Assembly (NCBI GenBank): GCA_017526785.1
Contig: JAFXQV010000015.1
Location: 62,001-126,000 of the forward strand
Direction of reading: 5' to 3'
From: Oscillibacter sp.
GTDB taxonomy: Bacteria; Bacillota; Clostridia; Oscillospirales; Oscillospiraceae
Length of the DNA stretch: 64,000 bases
The position numbers and the translations under genes were made by a program. Shown here one piece after another: positions 15,157-22,068 of this stretch (its first letter is position 1; every line of letters begins with the position of its first letter). The notes beneath the pieces were generated by a model, which worked only from the letters and a program-made list of their open reading frames with translations, had not been told where the DNA came from and ran no database searches.

Positions 15157-16140
15157 ATGCCCAAGTTCACCGCGCCCGTCACTACTACGGAGATGTTCAA
15201 GAAGGCATACAGCGGAGGCTACGCCATCGGCGCTTTCAATGTGAATAACATGGAAATCGTGCAGGGCATTACCGAAGCCGCCAAGGACTTGGAAGCCCCC
15301 CTGATTCTTCAGGTCTCCAAGGGCGCCCGCGCCTATGCCAACCACACCTATCTGGTCAAGCTCGTGGAAGCCGCCATCATCGAGACTGGACTGCCCATCG
15401 TACTCCACCTTGACCACGGCGACAGCTTTGAACTCTGCAAGGACTGCATCGACGGCGGCTTCACCTCTGTCATGATTGACAAGAGCGGCCTCCCGTTCGA
15501 CGAGAACATCAAAATCACGAAGCAGGTCGTAGAGTACGCCCACGACCACGGCGTGGTTGTCGAGGCCGAACTTGGCACGCTCTCCGGCATTGAGGACGAG
15601 GTCAACGTCTCCGCCGAAGCCGCCTCCTACACCCGCCCCGAGGAAGTCGAGGAGTTCGTACAGCGCACCGGCTGCGACTCTCTGGCAATCGCTATCGGCA
15701 CCTCCCACGGCGCTTACAAGTTCACCGCCGCGCAGTGCACCCGCAACGAGAAGGGCGAACTCGTGCCGCCCCCGCTCCGTTTCGACGTGCTGGAAGAGGT
15801 CTCCAAGCGTCTGCCGGGCTTCCCCATTGTCCTCCACGGCTCCTCCTCCGTGCCTCAGCAGTTCGTGAAAATGGTCAACGAGAATGGCGGCAAAATGCCC
15901 GACGCCGTCGGCATTCCCGAAGAACAGCTCCGCAAGGCCGCCAGTATGGCCGTCTGCAAGATTAACATCGACTCTGACCTCCGTCTGGCCATGACCGGAA
16001 CTATTCGGAAGTATTTCGCCGACCATCCCGACCACTTCGACCCGCGCCAGTACCTGAAGCCCGCCCGTCAGGCTATCAAGGAACTTGTCGCCCACAAGCT
16101 GGTTGACGTTCTGGGCTGTGACCACAAGGCCTTTATCTGA
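15157..16140 (+). CDS. fba: Class II fructose-1,6-bisphosphate aldolase
   Basis: 327 residues from ATG 15157, 8 nt after AGGAGG (15143-15148). An earlier in-frame start would add about 49 residues of low-complexity translation. Cleaves fructose 1,6-bisphosphate to glyceraldehyde 3-phosphate and dihydroxyacetone phosphate in glycolysis. Class II (zinc) features: IGAFNVNN near the start, VLHLDHGD with zinc and catalytic residues, VEAELGTLSGIED, AIGTSHGAYKF and VLHGSSSVP. A 130-nt GC-rich leader separates it from its promoter. Confidence 0.95.
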   Translation: MPKFTAPVTTTEMFKKAYSGGYAIGAFNVNNMEIVQGITEAAKDLEAPLILQVSKGARAYANHTYLVKLVEAAIIETGLPIVLHLDHGDSFELCKDCIDGGFTSVMIDKSGLPFDENIKITKQVVEYAHDHGVVVEAELGTLSGIEDEVNVSAEAASYTRPEEVEEFVQRTGCDSLAIAIGTSHGAYKFTAAQCTRNEKGELVPPPLRFDVLEEVSKRLPGFPIVLHGSSSVPQQFVKMVNENGGKMPDAVGIPEEQLRKAASMAVCKINIDSDLRLAMTGTIRKYFADHPDHFDPRQYLKPARQAIKELVAHKLVDVLGCDHKAFI

Positions 16141-16193
16141 ACTTCTCCAACGGCGTGACGGCGCGTCTGACGCCATCCTGAACACGCAAACAG

Positions 16194-16228
16194 GCCGGAA
16201 ACGTGGCAACGCGTTTCCGGCTTATTTT
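16194..16228 (+). terminator. Terminator of fba
   Basis: 9-bp stem GCCGGAAAC/GTTTCCGGC followed by TTATTTT. Confidence 0.75.
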
Positions 16229-16262
16229 GCTTGATATTTGCGTAAATTTGCAAGGAGACCGT

Positions 16263-16658
16263 ATGAAATACGCCTATACAGCGGTTATCACGCCGAACGA
16301 GGACGGCACCAAATACTTTGCCCGTGTTCCCGACCTCCCCGGTTGCGCCACAAGCGGGCGGGACTTGTCCGACGCGCTCGACATGATTGCCGACGCCGCC
16401 AGCGGCTGGCTGACCGTCGCCGAGGACGAGGGCATGCCGATTGCCGCGCCCTCCGACCAAAAAGACATTGTACGCGAACCGAACGCGATTCTCTCCGTAA
16501 TTACCGTGGACACCATGCGCTACCGCGCCGAAACGGATACAAGAGCCGTCCGAAAGAACGTGTCACTGCCCGCATGGATGGCGAATCAGGCGGAGAAACG
16601 AAACATCAATTGTTCACAGGTCTTGCAAGACGCGTTACGCGTTATGCTCGGCGCGTGA
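16263..16658 (+). CDS. hicB: HicB-family antitoxin, no adjacent HicA
   Basis: 131 residues from ATG 16263 behind AAGGAGA. The N-terminal half is the HicB partial RNase H-like fold (YAYTAVITPNED, ARVPDLPGCATSG). The C-terminal part (RKNVSLPAWMANQAEKRNI, then SQVLQDALRVML) looks like a ribbon-helix-helix DNA-binding tail. HicB normally neutralises a HicA mRNA endonuclease encoded beside it. Here the upstream neighbour is fba's terminator and the downstream gene is on the other strand, so no HicA partner is visible. It could be an orphan antitoxin or a regulator, or it could serve the hicA at 23705. Confidence 0.85.
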   Translation: MKYAYTAVITPNEDGTKYFARVPDLPGCATSGRDLSDALDMIADAASGWLTVAEDEGMPIAAPSDQKDIVREPNAILSVITVDTMRYRAETDTRAVRKNVSLPAWMANQAEKRNINCSQVLQDALRVMLGA

Positions 16659-16677
16659 CGGTGACAAACGAATAGGA

Positions 16678-16715
16678 AAGCGTCCTGTCCTCTCACCGGG
16701 GACGGGACGCTTTTT
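16678..16715 (+). terminator. Terminator between hicB and hepT
   Basis: Stem AAAGCGTCC(TG)TCC / GGACGGGACGCTTT followed by T5 on the plus strand; it may also serve the convergent hepT gene. Confidence 0.8.
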
Positions 16716-16717
16716 GT

Positions 16718-17062
16718 TTATGACAGCAAACCCACGCAGAAGTTTTTCAAGGCTGGAATATCGTTTTTGATAGTATCCCACGTTGTTTGAAAGCTGATAT
16801 CCGCGTAAGCGTGGGCAACGACATTCCGCATACCGCGAATCGCTTTCCACGGCATATCGGCGTGGGCGGCGCGAAAGTCCGCGCTCAAATGTCCGGCGAG
16901 TTCCCCGATTTGCAGAATACACATCGCGCAGGCGTTGCGGTATGCCTTGTCGTGTGAAAACGCCTCGTAACTGTCGCCGAAACGTTGAACGGTATCCTCA
17001 ATGTCGACGCAGTAGGATAGCATATGTTCGAGAATGGAATTATCACGTTGACGCTCCGGCAT
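16718..17062 (-). CDS. hepT: HepT-like HEPN ribonuclease toxin (DUF86)
   Basis: 114 residues, all-helical HEPN protein. The family's R-x4-6-H catalytic motif is present in RGMRNVVAHAYADI (R and H spaced as in active toxins) and the helix IGELAGHLS is typical. HepT toxins cleave RNA, including tRNA, and are silenced when the MntA partner adds AMP to a tyrosine next to the motif; the Tyr in AHAY is in the right place. The start overlaps the end of mntA by 20 nt, so the two are translationally linked. Confidence 0.9.
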   Translation of the reverse strand: MPERQRDNSILEHMLSYCVDIEDTVQRFGDSYEAFSHDKAYRNACAMCILQIGELAGHLSADFRAAHADMPWKAIRGMRNVVAHAYADISFQTTWDTIKNDIPALKNFCVGLLS

Positions 17063-17351
17063 ACAGCAGAATTTCCTCCCGGCGGATATGGTTCAGGAAA
17101 CGCTCATCGAGACTGTCCGAAGTCAACAGGTCAACGTCCGCGCCCAACTGCTCCCGCAAGTCCAGACGCAGAGCGGACAGCGCGAAAAACCCCCGCAAGT
17201 TACCCTGTTCAATTCTCAAATCGACATCACTTTCCGGGGTGGCGTCGCCGCGCGCGTAGGAACCGAACAGCCACGCCGAACCAATGCCATATTGTACGCC
17301 TAACGCCGTCACGGCGTCGCGGATTTCGCGCAGTTCCAAAACGCGCTTCAT
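17043..17351 (-). CDS. mntA: MntA-type minimal nucleotidyltransferase antitoxin
   Basis: 102 residues from ATG 17349-17351 behind GAAAGGAGG (17361-17369). The reading frame stays open further upstream, but the ribosome site fits this start. The nucleotidyltransferase signature GS-x10-DxD is complete (GSYARGDATPESDVD), so catalytic AMP-transfer activity is expected. Together with hepT it forms a HEPN-MNT toxin-antitoxin pair. The CRISPR array begins 38 nt upstream on the same strand and no separate promoter is evident in that gap, so mntA may depend on read-through from the array. Confidence 0.9.
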   Translation of the reverse strand: MKRVLELREIRDAVTALGVQYGIGSAWLFGSYARGDATPESDVDLRIEQGNLRGFFALSALRLDLREQLGADVDLLTSDSLDERFLNHIRREEILLYAGAST

Positions 17352-17389
17352 ATGGTTGCGCCTCCTTTCGTGGAAGCGGTCGCGCCTCG

Positions 17390-17842
17390 CGGCAAATCCC
17401 TCATAGGGAAGGTATGACACATACCACTACAGAAGGGCTAATGCCCGCGTGTTTTAGTTTTAATCCCTCATAGGGAAGGCATGACCTCAGCGGATTTGCC
17501 GGGCGTTTGGCTGGAAAACAAGGGTGCAAACTCAGTTTTAATCCCTCATAGGGAAGGTATGACTTTCTGAAGACGGCGAGTATTTCACCACTACGACTTC
17601 CGTTTTAATCCCTCATAGGGAAGGTATGACTTTTTTTTGACATTTGTGGTGTTCTGTTTGGCTATTGCCATCTGTTTTAATCCCTCATAGGGAAGGTATG
17701 ACAGTTACGGACGCCGACGGCAAAGCGGTGGCGACGGTCAAGGAGAATCGTTTTAATCCCTCATAGGGAAGGTATGACCTTAGTCAAGTTGTTGAGTTAG
17801 TTGTGAATAATGAGTTTTAATCCCTCATAGGGAAGGTATGAC
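17390..17842 (-). CRISPR. CRISPR array: 7 repeats of 29 bp, 6 spacers, no cas genes in window
   Basis: In transcription (minus) sense the repeat begins GTCATACCTTCCCTATG and ends AGGGATTAAAAC; it holds a short palindrome TCCCT-ATG-AGGGA. Repeat positions are 17390-17418, 17457-17485, 17535-17563, 17602-17630, 17674-17702, 17750-17778 and 17814-17842. Spacers are 38, 49, 38, 43, 47 and 35 bp. The repeat at 17390 has lost its last five bases (TGCCG for AAAAC), which marks the leader-distal end; the second has one substitution. The ATTAAAAC 3' end and that decay both set the direction as minus strand, with the leader on the right. Repeat length and 3' end fit type I-B or type III systems. No cas gene lies in the 64 kb. 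Confidence 0.97.
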
Positions 17843-17901
17843 AACAGTAGTTATAGTGGGTGTAAAGGCGAAAACTTGCGCGGTCAGCGGCTTTCAGGGT
17901 C

Positions 17902-18133
17902 AAAAAGTCGGTCGGTGCCGGAACGGAAAAACCTCTCAAACCCGCTTGGGGAGGGCATTCCTGTCAATCCCGGAAACTGGAATTGACATCGACCGACTTT
18001 TCCGCCGATTTCCGGCGAAAATCCGTTTACAGCGGTAAAGGCTTCCTGTCGTGTGACGCCATTATAGCCGCTTTCCGGCGGCTTGTCAAGGCTTTTGCCG
18101 AAAAAATGTGTCCCAAAGACCGACCGACTTTTT
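17902..18133. repeat. Inverted and direct copies of CCGACCGACTTTTT around the leader promoter
   Basis: AAAAAGTCGGTCGG at 17902-17915 is the perfect 14-bp inverse of CCGACCGACTTTTT at 18120-18133. A third, 12-bp copy in the latter orientation is at 17990-18001. The outer pair encloses the leader promoter and most of the leader. Confidence 0.85.
18061..18089 (-). promoter_or_regulatory. Perfect-consensus CRISPR leader promoter
   Basis: On the minus strand TTGACA (18084-18089), 17-bp spacer, TATAAT (18061-18066): a full match to the housekeeping sigma consensus. It points at the array. Confidence 0.92.
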
Positions 18134-18135
18134 CC

Positions 18136-18192
18136 GGGGCGTCATAGAACAAACATTCTATGACGCCCCGCCCGGTTCCGCCGGACGGGGCG
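18136..18192. other. Two strong adjacent hairpins downstream of csaB
   Basis: Perfect 14-bp stem GGGGCGTCATAGAA / TTCTATGACGCCCC (18136-18149 and 18156-18169, 6-nt loop), then a GC-rich stem GCCCCG/CGGGGC with an inner CCGG/CCGG (about 18164-18192). Neither is followed by a T-run, so termination of csaB is possible but not shown. Confidence 0.6.
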
Positions 18193-18201
18193 CTTTCGCC
18201 G

Positions 18202-19320
18202 TCAGCGTTCCCAGAGACGCCGGACGGCGTCCATATTGCGGCTCTCGATGTCGCGGAGATGTGCGACGGCACGCGCCTGCGCCTCGGGGTGTCCGGCGCG
18301 GGACACCGCCTTGTCCAGCAGTCCGCACAGTATCGGCTCCGTGAGCGTGTCCAAGTCCGTGAACAAGTCCTCGTCCATGTAGCGCAGAAACGCCGACACT
18401 TTCGGGTCGTAGACCGCCCCGACAAGCGGTATCCCCTGCCCCGCCGCGAAAATCAGCGCGTGCAGGCGCATGGACACTATCACGTCCATACGCGACAACG
18501 CCCCGATAATGGTACCCGTGTCCCCGGCGTCGTCAAGGAAATAATGCGGGATACCGTCGAGCGCCGCCGCGGCCGGACGGTGTGCCGACGGGTCTTGGCG
18601 CTTCTCAATGGCGGTGAAAACGGGCGTGAGGCCGTACTTCTCCCACGCGTAGCGCGCCGCCGCGCCGAACACGGGGGCTTTTTTGTCGTAGCCCTTCCAG
18701 TTCCGCAGAGCCAGACACAGATATTTCCCGTGCGGCGGGATTCCGGCGCGTTCCAGCACGGCGTCAACTTCCGCTTCCGGCGCGGGGGTCAGCGTCAAGG
18801 CCGGGTCGGCGGACAGGATGATTTCCGGTTTCTTGACGCGCAAGGCTTCCAGTTCGCGCAAAGAATCGGATTCGCGTAACGTAATCATGTCGGCGCAACG
18901 GTTCAGGACGCGCCGTGTCATGGCGCGGTCGCCCGGATACGTCACGGGGCCGATTCCACAGCCGTACATCAGCACCCGGCAGCCGTGGCGTTTGGCGGCG
19001 TGGAGTGTATAGAGGTAGTACCACAAACTCCGGCGGCTGGTGGCGTCCTGTATCAGGCTTCCGCCGCCGTTGATATAGAGGCGCGTCTGGCTGAGTACCC
19101 GGTGCATGCCGGGCAGGTCGAAGAAGTACAGCGCCTTGACGCCGTTCCGGGCGGCGGTCTCGGCGGGGTCACGCGACAAGACCGTAATATCGGCGTCGGG
19201 CGCGGCGGTGCGCACCTCCCGCAGAATCGCGCTCAAAATGGCCTCGTCCCCGGCGTTGCCGAGTCCGTAGGCTCCACAGATTAAAATTCCGTTCCTAACC
19301 TTCTTAGCCGTACGAGACAC
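18202..19320 (-). CDS. csaB: Polysaccharide pyruvyl transferase CsaB
   Basis: 372 residues. The N-terminus ILICGAYGLGNAGDEAILSA and the C-terminal region SMRLHALIFAAGQGIPLVG are characteristic of the CsaB/pyruvyl transferase family, along with INGGGSLIQD and a GIGPV segment. CsaB adds ketal-linked pyruvate to secondary cell wall polymer, which creates the binding site for SLH domains. That matches the two SLH proteins at 590-1867 and 2660-9970. The gene follows a glycosyltransferase by 9 nt and is almost surely co-transcribed with it. Confidence 0.93.
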   Translation of the reverse strand: MSRTAKKVRNGILICGAYGLGNAGDEAILSAILREVRTAAPDADITVLSRDPAETAARNGVKALYFFDLPGMHRVLSQTRLYINGGGSLIQDATSRRSLWYYLYTLHAAKRHGCRVLMYGCGIGPVTYPGDRAMTRRVLNRCADMITLRESDSLRELEALRVKKPEIILSADPALTLTPAPEAEVDAVLERAGIPPHGKYLCLALRNWKGYDKKAPVFGAAARYAWEKYGLTPVFTAIEKRQDPSAHRPAAAALDGIPHYFLDDAGDTGTIIGALSRMDVIVSMRLHALIFAAGQGIPLVGAVYDPKVSAFLRYMDEDLFTDLDTLTEPILCGLLDKAVSRAGHPEAQARAVAHLRDIESRNMDAVRRLWER

Positions 19321-19329
19321 CCCCCGTCG

Positions 19330-20391
19330 TCAGGAAAGCCCTAAAAGGCGTTTCAGGTCACGCGTAATCGCCGCGTTGTAGTCCGCCAAGTCGTTGTAGC
19401 GCTTTTGGGCGGGCTTTTGGGCGTTCGACAGCGCCTCCACCATGTCGGCGTAGCCCTGAATGCCGGGGTTGTAGGGTTCCAGATTTTTCGAGATGTAGAG
19501 CGGCAGTCCGAGCGCCTGCGCCTCGCGAATGACCATGCCCTGTCCCTCGTAGCGGGACGTGAGTGTGAACGCGTCCATTTTGTCCATGTAACAAAACGGG
19601 TTTTGCTGGTTGCCCAAGAGCGTCACGAAGTCGCGGAGGCCAAGGGCGGAAATCTGGCGTTCGAGCGCGGCGCGGCCGGGGCCGTCGCCAATCAGATAGA
19701 AGTGGAAGTCGTCGCGGCGCTTCCGGACTTCCGCCAGATAGCCCATGAGCAGGTCATACCCCTTTTGATGACAGATTCGCCCCACGGAACACAAATTTAG
19801 TTTGTGCGGGTTCGGGCGGAAATCCACGGGCAAGTCCTTTTTACGGAAAATTTCCCCGGTGTCGATGTGGTTTGGGATGGGGGTAATGGCCTTGTCGCGA
19901 ATGCCGGAGGCGCGGCGGAACCCGTCGACAATGCCGGGCGACACGGCCGCAAATTCGTCATAGCGGCGCAGTTTGCCCTTGAAGAAGTGCCAGAGTACGC
20001 GGTATTTCGGCTCGTTGCGGAGCTTAATTTCCATGTCGTTGTGAATCCACATAATTTTCTTGCGGGCGCGGGATTTCAGCGCGCCTACGGCGCACTCGTT
20101 CTGGTAGCTGTTAAAGTCAATGGCCACATCGTACTCCCGCCCGCGGGTAATGTCGCCGGAGAGCGCGTAGAGCAAATCGAAGTAGATAAAGCGTTTGACG
20201 GCGGCGGCGCGGGGGTTCAGGCGGATAATCCGTAGATGTTCGTGGGAGGGCATGTCGAAGAAACTGCCCTCGTCGTACAAATACAAGTCCACTTGACACT
20301 CGTTGTAGTCGATTTCCCGCAGGATGTTGATTAGCGCCTTTTGGATTCCGCCGACGCGCAAATCCGATTGAAAGATAGCAATTTGTTTCAT
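19330..20391 (-). CDS. GT4-type glycosyltransferase
   Basis: 353 residues from ATG 20389-20391 behind GAGGGGG. The reading frame stays open far upstream, but only this start has a ribosome site and the usual N-terminus (QIAIFQSDLRVGGIQKALIN, a GT-B first strand and glycine loop). The C-terminal donor site contains LCSVGRICHQKGYDLL, LIGDGPGR and the E-x7-E motif EGQGMVIRE of retaining GT4 enzymes. Its acceptor is unknown; pairing with csaB suggests cell wall polymer assembly at the membrane. Its promoter overlaps that of the divergent DUF4330 gene. Confidence 0.88.
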   Translation of the reverse strand: MKQIAIFQSDLRVGGIQKALINILREIDYNECQVDLYLYDEGSFFDMPSHEHLRIIRLNPRAAAVKRFIYFDLLYALSGDITRGREYDVAIDFNSYQNECAVGALKSRARKKIMWIHNDMEIKLRNEPKYRVLWHFFKGKLRRYDEFAAVSPGIVDGFRRASGIRDKAITPIPNHIDTGEIFRKKDLPVDFRPNPHKLNLCSVGRICHQKGYDLLMGYLAEVRKRRDDFHFYLIGDGPGRAALERQISALGLRDFVTLLGNQQNPFCYMDKMDAFTLTSRYEGQGMVIREAQALGLPLYISKNLEPYNPGIQGYADMVEALSNAQKPAQKRYNDLADYNAAITRDLKRLLGLS

Positions 20392-20439
20392 ATAGAACCC
20401 CCTCAAAGCCGAAACATCTGTGGGACGGCAAGAAAACAC

Positions 20440-20468
20440 TTGTGAAACGCCGCGAATTATTATACAAT
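20440..20468 (+). promoter_or_regulatory. Promoter of the DUF4330 gene
   Basis: TTGTGA (20440-20445), 17-bp spacer, TACAAT (20463-20468). Confidence 0.65.
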
Positions 20469-20487
20469 AGGGGGCGTCCTTTGTCCA
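20459..20487 (-). promoter_or_regulatory. Promoter of the glycosyltransferase-csaB pair
   Basis: Minus strand TGGACA (20482-20487), 17-bp spacer, TATAAT (20459-20464). Its -10 overlaps the -10 of the divergent promoter by two bases. Confidence 0.7.
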
Positions 20488-20556
20488 TAGGTTCCGTACA
20501 GACAAAGGCTCGCCGCGCGACGGCGGCGAACCCATTTGATATTGGAGGCATGAATC

Positions 20557-21048
20557 ATGAAAGAAAAGGCGGCGAAACTCGGAAAGTTCAACGTCGTGGA
20601 CATTGCCGCGGTCGTGCTGATTGCGGTCGCGATGGTCTTTGTGGTCTGGAAGGTTGTCCTGTCCGACAGAGGCGGAGAGGACAGGGACGTGACCATGACC
20701 TACCGCGTACTGGCCGAGGGCGTGTCCAGTGACCTTTACGAGAGCGTGCAGAAGCACATTCCGTCCCAGCTCATGGCGTCGGGGAAACTGCTGGACGGCG
20801 AAATTGTGTCCGTGGAGCAGGGGCCGTACTACGTGCTTGGCTCCGACGGGGAGTGGTCGCCCGACCCGCAACACGTCAACCTGTACTTCACCGTCCGGCA
20901 CCACACGACCGCCGGGGACGTACTGCTCAGCAAGGTCGACGAGCAGGAAATCCGCATCGGGCGCAAGGACTACACGCTCAAAACGGAGTATATCGAGTTC
21001 CACAACGCGATACTTCTCGACATTGACTGGGAGTTTGCGGAAAACTGA
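20557..21048 (+). CDS. DUF4330 membrane protein
   Basis: 163 residues, ATG 20557 behind GGAGG (20544-20548). LGKFNVVDIAAVVLIAVAMV is the conserved opening of DUF4330 proteins: a short cytoplasmic segment with 'GKFN(I/V)(I/V)D', then one transmembrane helix. The remaining 120 residues should lie outside the membrane and are beta-rich. Function is not established. DUF4330 genes are often found next to polysaccharide genes, and here it is divergent from a glycosyltransferase-csaB pair with an overlapping promoter, which argues for a role in envelope polymer export or assembly. Confidence 0.8.
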   Translation: MKEKAAKLGKFNVVDIAAVVLIAVAMVFVVWKVVLSDRGGEDRDVTMTYRVLAEGVSSDLYESVQKHIPSQLMASGKLLDGEIVSVEQGPYYVLGSDGEWSPDPQHVNLYFTVRHHTTAGDVLLSKVDEQEIRIGRKDYTLKTEYIEFHNAILLDIDWEFAEN

Positions 21049-21059
21049 ACCCCGCGCCG

Positions 21060-21902
21060 TCACTCCGCCTCCGGGCGGAGTGATTCGATTAAGTCGGGGA
21101 GCGTCTTTTCAAAGTCGACGCCGTACCACGGTTTATCGGGGTTTTCGAGGGTGACGCGGATGGTGTGGGCGGTGTAGTCGGCGGCGATTTTGACGGCCTC
21201 TTGGAGCGTTTTCCCGCGCAGGACAGCGCCCACGCAGGCACTCGAAAACAAGTCCCCGGTGCCGTGATAGGCGGCGTCCACGCGGTCGTTCTGGTACTCG
21301 AAAAAGGTTCCGTCGCGGCGGTCGTAGCCCATGACGCCCGTTTTCCCCGGCGACAGCGAAACCCCCGTGAGTATCGACACCCCCGCGCCCAGCCCGGACA
21401 GCCTGCCCAGCAGGGACACGATATAGTCCCGGCCGTACGCCTCCCGGTACTCCGTCCCGGTCATGAAGCAGGCCTCCGTGATGTTCGGCACGATGATGTC
21501 GACGCCGTTGCACAGTCCGGCGTTGAGTGCGGCGTAGTCCATATCGAAGGCGGGGTACAGCCTGCCGTTGTCGCCCATGACGGGGTCGACGAACAGAAGC
21601 GTATCGTCGGCGCGGAACATGTCGAAAACGCGCTTTGCGATTTCGATTTCCTCCGCGCTTCCCAGATAGCCCGTGTAAATGGCGTCGAAGTGTACGTTTT
21701 CGCTTTTCCAGTGCCGGGCAATGGGGATGAGCTGGTCTGTCAAGTCCTTGACGGTGAAGTTCTTGAACATGGTGTGCGTGGACAGTACCGCCGTCGGGAG
21801 AATGACCGTTTCCACGCCCATGGCCGACAGCACGGGCAGGGCAATCGTAATCGAACACTTGCCGAGGCAGGAAATGTCCTGCATGGTCAAAATACGCTTC
21901 AT
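21060..21902 (-). CDS. Pyridoxal/pyridoxamine kinase
   Basis: 280 residues, ATG 21902 behind GAGGAGGGA. Ribokinase-like fold of the PdxK/PdxY type: TMQDISCLGKCSITIALPVL at the start, DPVMGDNGRLY for the phosphate region, and AAYHGTGDLFSSACVGA carrying the GTGD anion hole and catalytic aspartate. It phosphorylates B6 vitamers with ATP for PLP salvage. The length fits the Firmicutes pyridoxamine kinase group. It could act on hydroxymethylpyrimidine instead, but the TMQDIS start favours pyridoxal. Confidence 0.88.
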   Translation of the reverse strand: MKRILTMQDISCLGKCSITIALPVLSAMGVETVILPTAVLSTHTMFKNFTVKDLTDQLIPIARHWKSENVHFDAIYTGYLGSAEEIEIAKRVFDMFRADDTLLFVDPVMGDNGRLYPAFDMDYAALNAGLCNGVDIIVPNITEACFMTGTEYREAYGRDYIVSLLGRLSGLGAGVSILTGVSLSPGKTGVMGYDRRDGTFFEYQNDRVDAAYHGTGDLFSSACVGAVLRGKTLQEAVKIAADYTAHTIRVTLENPDKPWYGVDFEKTLPDLIESLRPEAE

Positions 21903-21931
21903 GTTGATTCCCTCCTCTCGAATTGCGAAAG

Positions 21932-21960
21932 AGTATACGCTTTCCGGGGGGACTTTACAA
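21932..21960 (-). promoter_or_regulatory. Promoter of the pyridoxal kinase gene
   Basis: Minus strand TTGTAA (21955-21960), 17-bp spacer, TATACT (21932-21937), about 30 nt from the start codon. Confidence 0.7.
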
Positions 21961-22023
21961 TAGACACTTTGTGACGAATTCGCGAAAACATGTGTGGAAA
22001 AATCGTGGGAAAAGGCAAGGATT

Positions 22024-22066
22024 CAAAAAAAAGCGCCCTCCCGGTTATCGGGAGAGGCGAAGGGCG
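22024..22066 (-). terminator. Terminator of the SpoIID-like gene
   Basis: On the minus strand the stem CTCCCG-ATAAC-CGGGAG, enclosed by GCGCCCT/AGGGCGC, leads into T8. Confidence 0.85.
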
Positions 22067-22068
22067 CG

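Larger units (their letters stand above)
17843..18201 (-). promoter_or_regulatory. CRISPR leader region
   Basis: 359 bp between the leader-proximal repeat and the end of csaB. It holds a perfect-consensus minus-strand promoter (18061-18089), a transcribed leader of about 210 nt with several inverted repeats (for example CGCCG-gaaat-CGGCG around 18004-18017), a family of CGACCGACTTTT copies, and two strong hairpins next to csaB. No credible gene was seen. Confidence 0.75.

Noticed and set aside
17838-18038. 66-codon plus-strand frame beginning in the last CRISPR repeat
   Set aside because: Its start lies within the repeat and it runs through the leader; no ribosome site and no recognisable protein features.
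18160-18879. Plus-strand frame of 239 codons opposite csaB
   Set aside because: Starts inside the hairpins downstream of csaB, has no ribosome site, and csaB is clearly the coding strand.
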